Below are positions 17,701 to 26,484 of a stretch of DNA of 64,000 bases, piece by piece. Source of the DNA: Polynucleobacter sp. JS-Mosq-20-D10. GTDB taxonomy: Bacteria > Pseudomonadota > Gammaproteobacteria > Burkholderiales > Burkholderiaceae. The translations under genes were made by a program, and so were the position numbers. The notes below the pieces were generated by a model. The model ran no database searches. It saw only the letters and a program-made list of their open reading frames with translations, and had not been told where the DNA came from. Each line of letters opens with the position of its first letter. Positions within the stretch are counted from its first letter, which is position 1. The stretch lies in the NCBI RefSeq assembly GCF_018687755.1, contig NZ_CP061305.1, positions 495,099 to 559,098 of the forward strand, in the 5' to 3' direction.

Positions 17701-18413
17701 AATTACCATGGTCTGAAAAGAAACGTCTCCAGGATGAGAAAAGCGCTCTTGGGCTTTGTTTGACCGGTCATATGTTTGATGCCTATCGCGACGAGACGGC
17801 GCATTTTATTCGCCAGCCATTAGTCAACGTGACCGAGGGTAAGGATCAGTTGATCGCCGGCATTATTACCTCTGCTCGGATGCTGACTGGTCAGCGTGGC
17901 CGCATGATGATTGCAACCATTGATGACGGTACTGCTGCGATTGAAGTGACGCTCTATAGCGAAGTCTATGAACCAAATCGTTCTTGGCTCAAAGAAGATG
18001 AGTTGCTGGTAGCCAAGGTGAATATTACTCCCGATAAATTTTCTGGCGGGGTGCGAATAGTTTCTGAGGCGGTGATGGATATTACGGGAGCCCGCATGCG
18101 TTTTGCTCGCAACCTTCATCTATCTATCGATTCAGCCATTGATCTCAAATCCTTACGAAGCCAAATTGGACCTTACTTGATGAGCAACCGCATGCGAGAT
18201 CCCAAGTTGGGTCCTGCAGTAGCCTCTATGCCAAGCGCTAGTGAGGGCATGAAGGGTTTAATGCTTACTGCAGCAGTAACCACCAGTGGTGGAGCCTGTC
18301 TGATGCAGTTCCCAGAAGAGCTGCGGATTTATCCAGATGATGCTTGCTTGCATGGTTTGAATCAAATTTTGGCAGCTAAGCAATCCAATGTCGTTCAGGT
18401 TCAGTACCACTAA
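14787..18413 (+). CDS. dnaE: DNA polymerase III subunit alpha
   Basis: The replicative polymerase, 1208 aa (E. coli 1160). The order is as in DnaE1: an N-terminal PHP domain (FVHLRVHSEFSITDG), the C-family polymerase palm with the catalytic aspartates in MPDFDIDFCQHGRDRV, VGPGRGSGAGSLVAY, RYRPG-type finger residues (ALYRPGPMDLIP), GYGFNKSHAAAYALLAYQTA, a helix-hairpin-helix region, and a C-terminal OB fold (VTEGKDQLIAGIITSARML). It is transcribed divergently from gluQ with a 15-bp gap and is convergent with the heptosyltransferase-type gene, 13 bp downstream. Confidence 0.98.
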   Translation: MASPRFVHLRVHSEFSITDGVVRIDDAVAAAEKDGMGALALTDLSNLFGLVRFYTAARSSGIKPIAGADVWVSNPQDPDQPHRLLLLVQNHSGYLNLCQLLSKASLENQSRGRAEVDLKWFSEPASKAEDKAVKRTLSYGLIALSGGRWGDVGSALLAGQEDLAKDAAKSWANLFPNAFYIEVQRGGHPQDEQQLQLACHLASEMDLPIVATHPVQFMQRSDFIAHEARVCIAEGELLGNPRRTKKFNEEQYFLSQEEMEKRFVDLPVALANSVEIAKRCNLSLTLGQPRLPDFPTPPGITLDDYLLQQSEMGLKRHLERNFPDAEERAKEESRYHERLVFEVKTIAQMGFPGYFLIVADFINWAKNNGVPVGPGRGSGAGSLVAYSLGITDLDPLRYNLLFERFLNPERVSMPDFDIDFCQHGRDRVIQYVKDKYGKDAVSQIATFGTMAARAAIRDVGRVLEQGYNFVDGIAKLIPNKPGQYMTIEMAKKEEKQLGEREKNEDEVRQLLSLAQQLEGMTRNVGMHAGGVLIAPGRLTDFCPLYTQEAKDSKDQESGSVISQFDKDDVEAIGLVKFDFLGLTTLTILAAAEKWIKALHADRKDWNIGEILLDDEKAFEVLKNANTVAVFQLESRGMQGMLREAKPDRFEDIIALVALYRPGPMDLIPDFIERKHGRQKVEYPDPRIEPVLQETYGIMVYQEQVMQMAQMIGGYSLGGADMLRRAMGKKKPEEMAQHRKIFSDGAKAGGITEGKANEIYDLMERFAGYGFNKSHAAAYALLAYQTAWLKAYYPAEFMAANLSLAMDDTDKVKILYDDCLANGIRVFSPDINTGVYVFTPLRAPDAAPDSPISHIRYGLGAVRGTGEAAIEVIVKAREAGGPFKDLFDFCARVDRRQVNRRAIEALMRAGAFDSLYKGSIPAGGNPYDIRSTLLASLARAIEAAEQAEASINQVSLFEVAGEDDRHLPELVRELPWSEKKRLQDEKSALGLCLTGHMFDAYRDETAHFIRQPLVNVTEGKDQLIAGIITSARMLTGQRGRMMIATIDDGTAAIEVTLYSEVYEPNRSWLKEDELLVAKVNITPDKFSGGVRIVSEAVMDITGARMRFARNLHLSIDSAIDLKSLRSQIGPYLMSNRMRDPKLGPAVASMPSASEGMKGLMLTAAVTTSGGACLMQFPEELRIYPDDACLHGLNQILAAKQSNVVQVQYH

Positions 18414-18426
18414 GCGCGCATTATTT

Positions 18427-19584
18427 TTATTTCTTAGTTGCGCTTTGCAGTGCTGCGATCACTTGAATTGGGTCTAGCTGGTCTAAGCACTCGCTATTAC
18501 TACTTGCGCGATCCTCGCAACCCGCTTTGCGGCAGGGAACGCATTCACCAGGTCCTTGTAGGATTGTGACATTTCCAATCGTCTGCGTGCGAGCTCTTAA
18601 TTGATAGGGTTGTTCACCAACAAAACCATTAGGCCACGGCCCAAAGTTGGTGGGTGGTGTTGGACCAAATAGAGTAATGGTGGGTGTATTGCATGCAGCT
18701 GCTAGGTGTGTGATTGAGGTATCTACCCCAACATAAGCTATCGCTCCACGAATCAGTGTTCCCGCCTGTGGGATAGTGAGCTGGCCCGCGGTATCAACGA
18801 TATGCTTACGGGTTGCTTCATCAAGCAATGAAAGAATATCTTGATTGAGTTGTAGATCTTGCTTAGCTGGGGATGCGCTCAGCACTACTTGCCAGCCTTG
18901 TTTTGTAATCCATGTCAGCAATGTTTGCCAATACGCCAGTGGCCAACGCTTATATGCGGTTAAAGGTCCGGGATGCACTACGACATAAGACAAGTGCAGT
19001 TGAGCGGCAATGCTTGGGGCGATCGGATCACCAGCGGGAGCTGTTACCGAAACTGGTTTCTTAAATAATTCCAGTGGATTTTTAAAAAAGATCTCAAGTA
19101 GTCGAAGCTTTTCCGTAATGACATGTTGTGCAAAATAATCTACATCAACTGTATGTAAGCTGATGGCCTTTTTCCAGGCATTTTGTTTAGCGCTCTTACT
19201 TTTCTTAGCTTGATCTTGCTCAGTGAGTCCTTGAGGATGACCGCCTAGTACACCCACGCGGTGATGAGCTGCTGCTAGGCCATAAAAATAGGCGCGATCA
19301 CTGGGTTGTGTGACAACAGCTAGATCATATCGTTGAAAGAGTTTGATAAATAAAGAGAAATACTCTTTGAGATTTGGGCGGTCTGAAGTTTCAATGATCT
19401 GGGAAATATCGGGATTGCCTTTGAGCATCTCAAGCTTACCGCGGTAGCCTAAAAAGTGAAACTCCGCATCAGGCCATAGTTCACGCGCCTGTGAAATTAG
19501 TGGCGTAGTGACAAGGACATCCCCAATTTGGCGAGTCGCAATAAACAAAACTTTTTTCGGCTTCAGCGCTGAGAATGCAGTCAT
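18427..19584 (-). CDS. GT9 family glycosyltransferase (LPS heptosyltransferase III-like)
   Basis: A 385-residue family 9 glycosyltransferase of the heptosyltransferase type. The N-terminal KKVLFIATRQIGDVLVTTPL motif and the C-terminal GVDTSITHLAAACNTPTITLFGPTPP segment, which binds the nucleotide sugar, are both clear. A cysteine-rich patch near the C-terminus (CVPCRKAGCEDR) is common in RfaQ-like members. It probably adds a heptose or related sugar to the inner LPS core at the inner face of the cytoplasmic membrane. It is the last gene of a run with two GT2 genes on the same strand, 20 bp after the preceding one. The exact acceptor is not known. Confidence 0.88.
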   Translation of the reverse strand: MTAFSALKPKKVLFIATRQIGDVLVTTPLISQARELWPDAEFHFLGYRGKLEMLKGNPDISQIIETSDRPNLKEYFSLFIKLFQRYDLAVVTQPSDRAYFYGLAAAHHRVGVLGGHPQGLTEQDQAKKSKSAKQNAWKKAISLHTVDVDYFAQHVITEKLRLLEIFFKNPLELFKKPVSVTAPAGDPIAPSIAAQLHLSYVVVHPGPLTAYKRWPLAYWQTLLTWITKQGWQVVLSASPAKQDLQLNQDILSLLDEATRKHIVDTAGQLTIPQAGTLIRGAIAYVGVDTSITHLAAACNTPTITLFGPTPPTNFGPWPNGFVGEQPYQLRARTQTIGNVTILQGPGECVPCRKAGCEDRASSNSECLDQLDPIQVIAALQSATKK

Positions 19585-19604
19585 GGGGCTAATGTAACTT
19601 AATC

Positions 19605-20387
19605 CTACTGAGCTTTAGCGAGAATTTTTTCACGGACGCGACGCTCATTTTCTGCAGCATTGGATTGATCATTGATGCGGTGGTAGAGGTGCAGTACTTC
19701 AGTTGCCCAGGATCCAGATTTTCTGATCAATCCACGATTTTGCAATCGGAAAACAAAATCTGCATCTTCATGCCCCCAGCCTGTCATGGTTTCATCAAAG
19801 CCACCTATGGCCAGGGCGTCAGCTTTCCAGCACGCCAGGTTGCAGCCTTTAATACGGCGCCAGACAAATTTTTTATAGTTGCGCCAGGCGCCATCGCCTA
19901 GCTTGATTTTGAGGGGCCAGTACTTGTTGATGCCACCGGAAAGTCGATAGCTTAATAGATTTTTTCTGAATTTCGTGAAGTCCCAATGAGGCCAAGAGAG
20001 GATATCTTTTGTTAAGGCTTCATTGAGTAAGGCTCTGCTGCCAGTAGTGAAACAACCTTTTTTCGCCAAGCTCCGATGTTGTGCGACAAAGTCTGGCTGA
20101 ACAACGCAGTCCCCATCTAAGAATATGAAGTATTCGCCAGAAGCCTCTGCGCTTGCAAGGTTGCGAATAAGGGCCAAGCGAAAACCTAAATCTTCATGCC
20201 AGACATGCTTAATCTGAAGTTTGGATTTAAGCTTAAGGGCATTAATAAAATCTTGGGTATCTGACTTTGAGCCATCATCAGCAATGAGGATTTCAAAGTT
20301 CGAGTCTGTTTGAGTTTCGAGAGATTGCAAAACAAAATCGAGAGCATCGATTCTGTTGTACGTTGCAACAATTACGCTGATCTTCAT
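19605..20387 (-). CDS. GT2 family glycosyltransferase with galactosyltransferase-like C-terminus
   Basis: A GT-A fold glycosyltransferase of about 260 aa. MKISVIVATYNRIDALDFVL opens the nucleotide-sugar fold. FLDGDCVVQPDF holds the metal-binding DxD-like motif, and GGFDETMTGWGHEDADFVFR is typical of the Glyco_transf_7C type. I choose the ATG at 20387, because it overlaps the stop of the upstream gene (ATGA); an upstream ATG at 20414 would add nine residues. It is part of the LPS or surface-glycan run with its GT2 and GT9 neighbours. The donor and acceptor sugars are unknown. Confidence 0.85.
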   Translation of the reverse strand: MKISVIVATYNRIDALDFVLQSLETQTDSNFEILIADDGSKSDTQDFINALKLKSKLQIKHVWHEDLGFRLALIRNLASAEASGEYFIFLDGDCVVQPDFVAQHRSLAKKGCFTTGSRALLNEALTKDILSWPHWDFTKFRKNLLSYRLSGGINKYWPLKIKLGDGAWRNYKKFVWRRIKGCNLACWKADALAIGGFDETMTGWGHEDADFVFRLQNRGLIRKSGSWATEVLHLYHRINDQSNAAENERRVREKILAKAQ

Positions 20388-21145
20388 TCTTCTGTTTGGT
20401 TTTGAATAAGCCAAATTTTCATGTACCGATAGTAACTACCTTCAGCATTTGAGAGTGCTAATGCAAGACCTTGGTAGCCATCTAGGAATCCCGCTCTAAT
20501 AAAGTAGGTTCTGAAGAATGCCCATAAACCATGCAGAATTGCTTTAAGGGGATTACTTCGCCTGCCTTTGGCAAATGCTTGTTCAGCTGATGCTGTTGAA
20601 TAACGATCAATTTTTTGTAAAACCTGTGAGAAGTTCATGAAGCTGTAATGCAGCATTGGATTCTCTAGCTTTGCTACTTGCCCATGGGGAGTCAGTCGCT
20701 CATGAACAAGATCATCCGAGAAGCGGGCAGTGCCGCGTTTAAATAGTCGATCGACATAATCAGGGGTCCAGCCAGAATGACGAATGAAGCGACCGCAATA
20801 CCAAGATAGACGCGGAATTGCAAAACAGTCAACATGGGCTGAATGATGAATAGCGGTCAGAATCTCAGTTCTGAGGGCTGGGGTGAGGCGCTCATCGGCA
20901 TCTAGGGAGAGTACCCACTCCCCTGTTGCCAAGTCTAGGGCGCGGTTCTTTTGAGGCCCAAATCCAGGCCAGTCCGCCGGCTGGCTGATCACAGCCCCAT
21001 GGTTTTTGGCGATTTCTAGGGTGCTATCGGTGCTATTGGTGTCGACAACTACGATTTGCTGGGCAATCCCTTCTAGGGAAGCCAAACAATCGGCCAAATT
21101 GGCCTCTTCATTGCGAGTAATGAGTATGACGGATAAGGTGGGCAT
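20384..21145 (-). CDS. GT2 family glycosyltransferase (WaaE/KdtX-like)
   Basis: A 253-residue GT2 enzyme resembling WaaE/KdtX, which adds a glucose-type sugar to the LPS inner core. The start LSVILITRNEEANLADCLAS and the DTNSTDSTLEIA segment are typical. Catalytic and metal residues lie in LSLDADERLTPAL, and GFGPQKNRALDLATGEWVL is shared by the family. It overlaps the next GT2 gene by four bases (ATGA). Its start codon is only 10 bp from the divergent msbA start. The precise sugar is not determined. Confidence 0.85.
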   Translation of the reverse strand: MPTLSVILITRNEEANLADCLASLEGIAQQIVVVDTNSTDSTLEIAKNHGAVISQPADWPGFGPQKNRALDLATGEWVLSLDADERLTPALRTEILTAIHHSAHVDCFAIPRLSWYCGRFIRHSGWTPDYVDRLFKRGTARFSDDLVHERLTPHGQVAKLENPMLHYSFMNFSQVLQKIDRYSTASAEQAFAKGRRSNPLKAILHGLWAFFRTYFIRAGFLDGYQGLALALSNAEGSYYRYMKIWLIQNQTEE

Positions 21146-21155
21146 AATTCATTAT

Positions 21156-22919
21156 ATGAATGCTCAAGACCGTACCGCCCTAAATCGCTTAATTCAGTAC
21201 CTCAAGCCCCATATAGGCCTAATTATTGGCTCCATATTGGCCATGGCGCTGGTTGCTGGTGCAGAAACCTCTATTCCGGCCCTCATGAAGCCTTTGCTAG
21301 ATCGTGGTTTCACTGGTCAGATGGATCAAAAACTCTGGCTGGTGCCAGTTTTCTTGGTTGGGCTGGCTTTCGTGCGAGGGATGGCGCAATTTTTGTCTAG
21401 CTATCTTTTAAATCGCGTTATCAATGCTGTGTTGCTGAAGATGCGTATGCAGATGTTTAAGGCATTGCTGCATTCAAGCACTGCGTTCTTTCAAAAGAAC
21501 TCTGCATCCAGCTTAATTAATGCGGTAGTTTTTGAGGTAAATAATGCCCTCTCCATTATGGGTGGCATGTTGATTAGTTTGGTACGTGACTCTCTCACCG
21601 TAATTGGATTGATTGGTTACTTGATTTACCTAAATTGGCAGCTGACTTTAGTAGTGCTGATGATTTTCCCAATTATTGCCTTCATCATTGGAAAGATTAA
21701 TAAACGCTTGCGCTCACTGAATCGTGAGCAGCAGGCTATGACAAGCGAGCTCGCCTACATTGTTGAAGAATCTGCAGCCGGGTACAAGATCGTGAAGGTG
21801 CATGGTGCTGAAGAGTACGAGATGGGCCGCTTTATGGAAAAAGCGGATCGTCTTCGTCAATTTGCCTTGAAATCAGCGGTTGCTGGCGGCTTAAATCAGC
21901 CAATCACCCAGCTCATTGCTTCTATGGCTCTGTCGATCGTCTTGGTCATCGCTTTAATGCAGTCAGCAACCGAGGGAACTACGGTTGGTGGCTTTGCCTC
22001 TTTTATTACTGCTATGTTGTTAGTCATATCGCCGATTAAACATCTCGCTGATATTAATCAGCCTCTGCAGCGGGGCTTAACTGCTGCAGAAATGATTTTC
22101 TCCCTCATGGACCAGCCTTTTGAGGAAGATGAATCTCGCAAAGAGAATATGAAGCCTCTAGGCAAAGCCAAGGGCGCAATTCGGTTTGAAGATGTTGGTT
22201 TCTCATATCAGCAAGAGGCTGGACGAAAAGATGCTCTTACTGGCGTGAGTTTGAATATTAAGCCTGGTGAAGTGGTAGCCTTTGTTGGACCGTCTGGTGG
22301 TGGTAAATCTACGCTGGTCAATTTATTGCCGCGTTTCTTTAGGCCGACCAGTGGACAAATTTTCTTGGACGACATTCCCCTTGAGGATATTGTGCTGGCT
22401 GATGTGCGTAAACAGCTCGCTTTTGTGAGTCAGGATGTGATTTTATTCAATGACAGTATTGCGGCAAACGTAGCCTATGGCGCTACCGGTGCAGATGGCA
22501 TCGATCGTGGACGTGTCATAGAGGCACTTGAAGCGGCAAACTTATCTGCGCTCATGAAAGAAATGCCCGATGGAATTGATACTCAAATTGGTGATAACGG
22601 CAATCGTCTATCAGGCGGTCAACGTCAGCGCTTGGCTATCGCGAGGGCTATCTACAAAGACGCTCCTATTCTGATTTTGGATGAAGCAACCTCGGCACTC
22701 GATTCTGAATCCGAGCGTCAAGTGCAAGATGCTTTAGAGCGATTAATGGCCGGTAGAACTACTTTAGTTATCGCACATCGCTTGTCAACCATAGAGCATG
22801 CTGATCGGATTGTGGTGCTAGAGCATGGCCATGTGATTGAGAATGGCTCACACGAAGAATTGATTGCTAAGGATGGCTTATATGCCAACTTGCATCGCAT
22901 TCAGTTTTCGAATGCTTAA
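21156..22919 (+). CDS. msbA: Lipid A export ABC transporter, permease/ATP-binding protein
   Basis: A 587-residue half-transporter that flips lipid A-core across the inner membrane. Six transmembrane segments (residues about 20-300) precede one nucleotide-binding domain with Walker A GPSGGGKST, signature LSGGQRQRLAIARAI, Walker B ILILDEATSALD and the H-loop histidine in IAHRLST. I place the start at the ATG at 21156 (MNAQDRTALNR), which gives normal MsbA length. In-frame ATGs at 21120 and 21126 would overlap the divergent GT2 gene. It is convergent with galE, with a 4-bp overlap at the stops. The neighbouring LPS transferases fit this role. Confidence 0.93.
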   Translation: MNAQDRTALNRLIQYLKPHIGLIIGSILAMALVAGAETSIPALMKPLLDRGFTGQMDQKLWLVPVFLVGLAFVRGMAQFLSSYLLNRVINAVLLKMRMQMFKALLHSSTAFFQKNSASSLINAVVFEVNNALSIMGGMLISLVRDSLTVIGLIGYLIYLNWQLTLVVLMIFPIIAFIIGKINKRLRSLNREQQAMTSELAYIVEESAAGYKIVKVHGAEEYEMGRFMEKADRLRQFALKSAVAGGLNQPITQLIASMALSIVLVIALMQSATEGTTVGGFASFITAMLLVISPIKHLADINQPLQRGLTAAEMIFSLMDQPFEEDESRKENMKPLGKAKGAIRFEDVGFSYQQEAGRKDALTGVSLNIKPGEVVAFVGPSGGGKSTLVNLLPRFFRPTSGQIFLDDIPLEDIVLADVRKQLAFVSQDVILFNDSIAANVAYGATGADGIDRGRVIEALEAANLSALMKEMPDGIDTQIGDNGNRLSGGQRQRLAIARAIYKDAPILILDEATSALDSESERQVQDALERLMAGRTTLVIAHRLSTIEHADRIVVLEHGHVIENGSHEELIAKDGLYANLHRIQFSNA

Positions 22920-23920
22920 TTCTTTCTGGAGTTTTTGATCCAGAGCCAAGAGCTATTACAAATATCGGATAGCTTCTGCTTGGTTTTCCAGCTCAGTATT
23001 TTCTCTGCTTTATCGGCCTTGGCGTAGTACTCCGGAAGATCTCCCGGACGGCGGCCAACTATTTCATATGGGATTTTATGACCGCTGGCTTCTTCGAAGT
23101 GGCGTAGGAGATCGAGAACACTATAGCTATCGCCGCTACCTAGGTTGAAGGTGTGGCAGCCAGTATTGCCCTGAAGCCAGATGAGCGCTGCTAAGTGGCC
23201 TTCGGCCAAATCCATGACATGGATATAGTCACGCTTACCCGTGCCGTCTGGGGTGTCGTAGTCATCCCCAAAAATATTGAGTAAGGGTAGCTTCCCGTTT
23301 ACAACTTGCCCAATGACTGGCATCAAATTATTTGGGATCCCATTGGGATCCTCACCAATGAGTCCTGATTCATGAGCGCCTACTGGATTAAAGTATCTAA
23401 GACAGGCTATCTTCCATTCCTTATCGCTTTTACTAAGGTCTCTTAGTATCTCCTCTACTTGGAGCTTATTGCGGCCATAAGGATTCGTTGGGCTAGTTGG
23501 ATGATCTTCATCATAGGGTAGATAAACTGGGTCGCCATAAACGGTAGCACTGCTACTAAATACTAGAGTATTAATATGAACCGCTTGCATTGCTTGTATC
23601 AGGCTAATGCTGCCCTGAACATTATTGGCATAGTATTCAATTGGCTTTTGAGAGGATTCTCCGACAGCCTTTAACCCTGCCAGATGAATTACTGCTTGAA
23701 TTTTTGCGTCGCGCAATACTTTGCTTAGTTTTTCGGTATCCCGGACATCCCCTTCAGTAAATCCAATGTTCTTAGAGCAAATCTTCTGCACTCGCTCTAA
23801 AGTGCCAATATTGCTATTGCAGAGATTATCGTAAATATGAACCTGATGGCCAGCATTCGCCAAGAGTAGGGCTGTATGGCTACCGATATAACCCATGCCA
23901 CCAGTAAGTAAAATATTCAA
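22916..23920 (-). CDS. galE: UDP-glucose 4-epimerase
   Basis: A 334-residue short-chain dehydrogenase-type epimerase that interconverts UDP-glucose and UDP-galactose, supplying galactose donors for LPS and other glycans. The NAD-binding motif GGMGYIGSHT is at the N-terminus, the catalytic SSSATVYG serine and YGRNK (YxxxK) are present, and RYFNPVGAHESG is typical of GalE. Length is close to E. coli GalE (338). It follows rng by 19 bp on the same strand. Its stop overlaps that of the convergent msbA, in keeping with a surface-polysaccharide neighbourhood. Confidence 0.95.
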   Translation of the reverse strand: MNILLTGGMGYIGSHTALLLANAGHQVHIYDNLCNSNIGTLERVQKICSKNIGFTEGDVRDTEKLSKVLRDAKIQAVIHLAGLKAVGESSQKPIEYYANNVQGSISLIQAMQAVHINTLVFSSSATVYGDPVYLPYDEDHPTSPTNPYGRNKLQVEEILRDLSKSDKEWKIACLRYFNPVGAHESGLIGEDPNGIPNNLMPVIGQVVNGKLPLLNIFGDDYDTPDGTGKRDYIHVMDLAEGHLAALIWLQGNTGCHTFNLGSGDSYSVLDLLRHFEEASGHKIPYEIVGRRPGDLPEYYAKADKAEKILSWKTKQKLSDICNSSWLWIKNSRKN

Positions 23921-23939
23921 GAGAGCCTCGTAAGGATAA

Positions 23940-25403
23940 TTAGCTTAGTACGATATCGTACTGCTCTTGGCGGAAGCTGCCTTCTGCCTGGAGTTTGATC
24001 GGCTTAGCAATAAAGTCACCTAACTGTGCCAAGAACTGATTCTCCTCCTCAAGGAAAAGGTCAATGACATCAGGGGCGGCAACGATTCTAAATTCCCGGG
24101 GGTTAAATTGGCGATGCTCGCGCACAATCTCTCGCAAAATCTCGTAGCAAACCGTTTGCGCAGTTTTAATTTCACCTTTGCCTTGGCACGTAGCACATGG
24201 CTCACAGGTGATATGGGCCAGAGATTCTCGAGTGCGTTTACGTGTCATCTCCACTAGACCTAGCGAAGAGAAGTCATTCACCGAGGTGCGAGCATGATCA
24301 CGTTCTAAATTACGATTGAGTTCATGTAAAACTGATTCCTGATGTTCTTTGCTCAACATATCAATAAAGTCGATGATGATGATGCCGCCAAGATTACGTA
24401 AACGTAATTGACGAGCGATTGCCTGAGCAGCTTCAAGATTAGTTTTAAATACGGTGTCATCTAGATTGCGTGCGCCGACATAACTACCGGTGTTGACATC
24501 AATCGTAGTCATGGATTCTGTTTGATCAATCATCAGGTAGCCACCTGATTTAAGATCAACTCTTCTGCCAAGCGCTTTATTGATTTCAGCATCCACATCA
24601 AATAAATCAAATAGGGCGCGCTCGCCACGATGTAGCGTGAGTTTGTCCAAAAGGTTTGGCATATACAGCATAGCGAACCCTTTGAGTTTTTCAAAGTTCT
24701 CTGCTGAGTCCACCCGAATTTTTATAGTTTCTTCACTAGCAAGGTCACGCAATACACGTTCAGCTAGATTCAGATCCTGATAAAGCAAGCTAGGCGCGGC
24801 CTTGTGATTTACAGCCTCACGAATCTTTTCCCAAGTGGTGCGCAGGTAATGCATGTCGTGCTCGAGCTCGGTATCGCTGGCTTCTTGTGCACTAGTGCGA
24901 ACGATAATCCCACCTTTTTCATCGGTAGGCATGAGTCCTGCAAGCCTTACCTTAATGGCCTCACGCTCTTCAGGTTGATCAATTCTTTGGGAGACTCCAA
25001 TATATTTTTCAGTGGCTATATCTGTCCCGGCTGGTGGTAGGTAAACTAAATTACGGCCAGCAATACTGAGTTGAGTTGTGAGTCGTGCACCTTTTGTTCC
25101 TAATGGATCCTTAAGAACCTGCACGAGAATATTTTGACCCTCGAAGAGTAATTTTTCGATTTGAGCTTGAGGGTTATTTTGAGTGATGTCGGCGACGTGC
25201 ATAAATGCAGTGCGTTCCAAGCCGATTTCAATGAAGGCGGATTGCATGCCAGGTAGTACGCGTACCACTTTAGCTAAATAGATATTCCCGACAATGCCGC
25301 GTTGACGGGTACGCTCGATCTGAAGCTCTTGAACAGCACCTTGCTGAATTAGTGCCACCCGTGTTTCTTGGGGGGTGATGTTGATCAGAATTTCTTCGTT
25401 CAT
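23940..25403 (-). CDS. rng: Ribonuclease G
   Basis: A 487-residue endoribonuclease of the RNase E/G family that matures the 16S rRNA 5' end and decays some mRNAs. The N-terminal S1-like region (GNIYLAKVVRVLPGMQSAFI) is followed by the RNase H-like/DNase I-like catalytic core, with metal-binding aspartates in TTIDVNTGSYVG and GGIIIIDFIDM. The zinc-link cysteines are in CEPCATCQGKG. It lacks the long C-terminal scaffold of RNase E, so it is RNase G. It overlaps maf by four bases, as in many proteobacteria. Confidence 0.95.
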   Translation of the reverse strand: MNEEILINITPQETRVALIQQGAVQELQIERTRQRGIVGNIYLAKVVRVLPGMQSAFIEIGLERTAFMHVADITQNNPQAQIEKLLFEGQNILVQVLKDPLGTKGARLTTQLSIAGRNLVYLPPAGTDIATEKYIGVSQRIDQPEEREAIKVRLAGLMPTDEKGGIIVRTSAQEASDTELEHDMHYLRTTWEKIREAVNHKAAPSLLYQDLNLAERVLRDLASEETIKIRVDSAENFEKLKGFAMLYMPNLLDKLTLHRGERALFDLFDVDAEINKALGRRVDLKSGGYLMIDQTESMTTIDVNTGSYVGARNLDDTVFKTNLEAAQAIARQLRLRNLGGIIIIDFIDMLSKEHQESVLHELNRNLERDHARTSVNDFSSLGLVEMTRKRTRESLAHITCEPCATCQGKGEIKTAQTVCYEILREIVREHRQFNPREFRIVAAPDVIDLFLEEENQFLAQLGDFIAKPIKLQAEGSFRQEQYDIVLS

Positions 25404-26023
25404 ATGCGGGCGACTTTAGCGAAATCTAATAATTGGTTAACTTCGAATATAGGTAACCCCATGATACCGCTATAGCTGCCTTTAATTGAGGGAATAAAAG
25501 ATCCACCAAGACCTTGAATGCCATACGCCCCAGCCTTGCCAAAGGGCTCGCCACTCTGAATATAAGCGTCAATTTGAGCTTGAGTTAAATGGGCAAATTC
25601 CACCTCAGAAACTTGTACCAGGCAAAGGGGATTTGTTTTGGGATCAGTTGTGAGTACAACTGCAGTTAAAACCTCATGTACTTTGCCGCTCAGCATTTTT
25701 AGAATACGCGCAGCATCGAAAGCATCATTAGGTTTTCCAAGGATTTCACCAGCCAGATTGCCAGGTAGACTAACAGTAGTGTCTGCACACAAGATGGGTG
25801 CCCAAGGTTTACCGCTGTTTTGCCACCTAGCTAAGGCAATAGCACTTTTGGCAAAGGTAACTCGCTCAACGTAAGCACGCGCCTTTTCATGGGGGAGGGG
25901 GGTTTCAAGAGTTTCCGTATCCTCGCCAGGTGCTGCAATTAACATTTCAAACTGGACGCCAATTTGTTTGAGCAGTTCCTGGCGTCTGGGACTCTGTGAG
26001 GCAAGGTAAATATAAGAAAACAT
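25400..26023 (-). CDS. maf: Maf nucleotide pyrophosphatase (YhdE type, dTTP/UTP)
   Basis: A Maf/HAM1-fold house-cleaning pyrophosphatase acting on non-canonical or excess nucleotides. LASQSPRRQELL is the signature, CADTTVSL holds the catalytic aspartate, and GKAGAYGIQGLGGSFIPSI matches the YhdE-like dTTPase/UTPase branch. I choose the ATG at 26023 (MFSYIYLASQSP, 207 aa), which begins eight bases after the rlmH stop. The longer frame from 26089 would run far into rlmH. The 3' end overlaps rng by four bases. Confidence 0.92.
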   Translation of the reverse strand: MFSYIYLASQSPRRQELLKQIGVQFEMLIAAPGEDTETLETPLPHEKARAYVERVTFAKSAIALARWQNSGKPWAPILCADTTVSLPGNLAGEILGKPNDAFDAARILKMLSGKVHEVLTAVVLTTDPKTNPLCLVQVSEVEFAHLTQAQIDAYIQSGEPFGKAGAYGIQGLGGSFIPSIKGSYSGIMGLPIFEVNQLLDFAKVARI

Positions 26024-26030
26024 GAATGGC

Positions 26031-26474
26031 TTACTCGCGGTGATAGGGGTGGCCTTGTAAAATAGTCCAAGCTCGATAGAGTTGCTCAACTAATAAGACT
26101 CTTGCCATGGCATGTGGCAGGGTCAGACTCGAAAGGCGCCACATCGCTTGAGCATTCTCTTTGAGACTGGGATCGAGCCCATCGGCACCGCCAATCAAAA
26201 AAGTGATATCAAAACCTTCTTGTCGCCAGCCTGCCAACTGGGTAGCTAGATTTTGTGTAGTTTGATCTTTGCCGCGCTCATCAAGTGCAATCACCCGAGA
26301 CCCTTTCGGAATGGCTGTTGCAATTTTGACAGCTTCTTTGGCTGGACTGAGATCAGGTTTGATCTCTTTAATTTCAATGCTGCAATCTGAGGGCATGCGC
26401 TTAATGTAATCATGGGTTGCAGTTGCAACCCATTCTGGCATTTTGTGACCAACAGAAACAATCGTTAAACGCAT
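26031..26474 (-). CDS. rlmH: 23S rRNA (pseudouridine1915-N3)-methyltransferase RlmH
   Basis: A 147-residue SPOUT-class methyltransferase that methylates pseudouridine 1915 in helix 69 of 23S rRNA on the 70S ribosome. The SAM-binding knot is visible in FLIGGADGLDPSLKENA. The C-terminal LPHAMARVLLVEQLYRAWTI and the terminal HPYHRE are diagnostic. It lies ten bases after rsfS and just before maf. The rsfS-rlmH pairing is strongly conserved in bacteria. Confidence 0.96.
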   Translation of the reverse strand: MRLTIVSVGHKMPEWVATATHDYIKRMPSDCSIEIKEIKPDLSPAKEAVKIATAIPKGSRVIALDERGKDQTTQNLATQLAGWRQEGFDITFLIGGADGLDPSLKENAQAMWRLSSLTLPHAMARVLLVEQLYRAWTILQGHPYHRE

Positions 26475-26484
26475 TGCTAGGGTA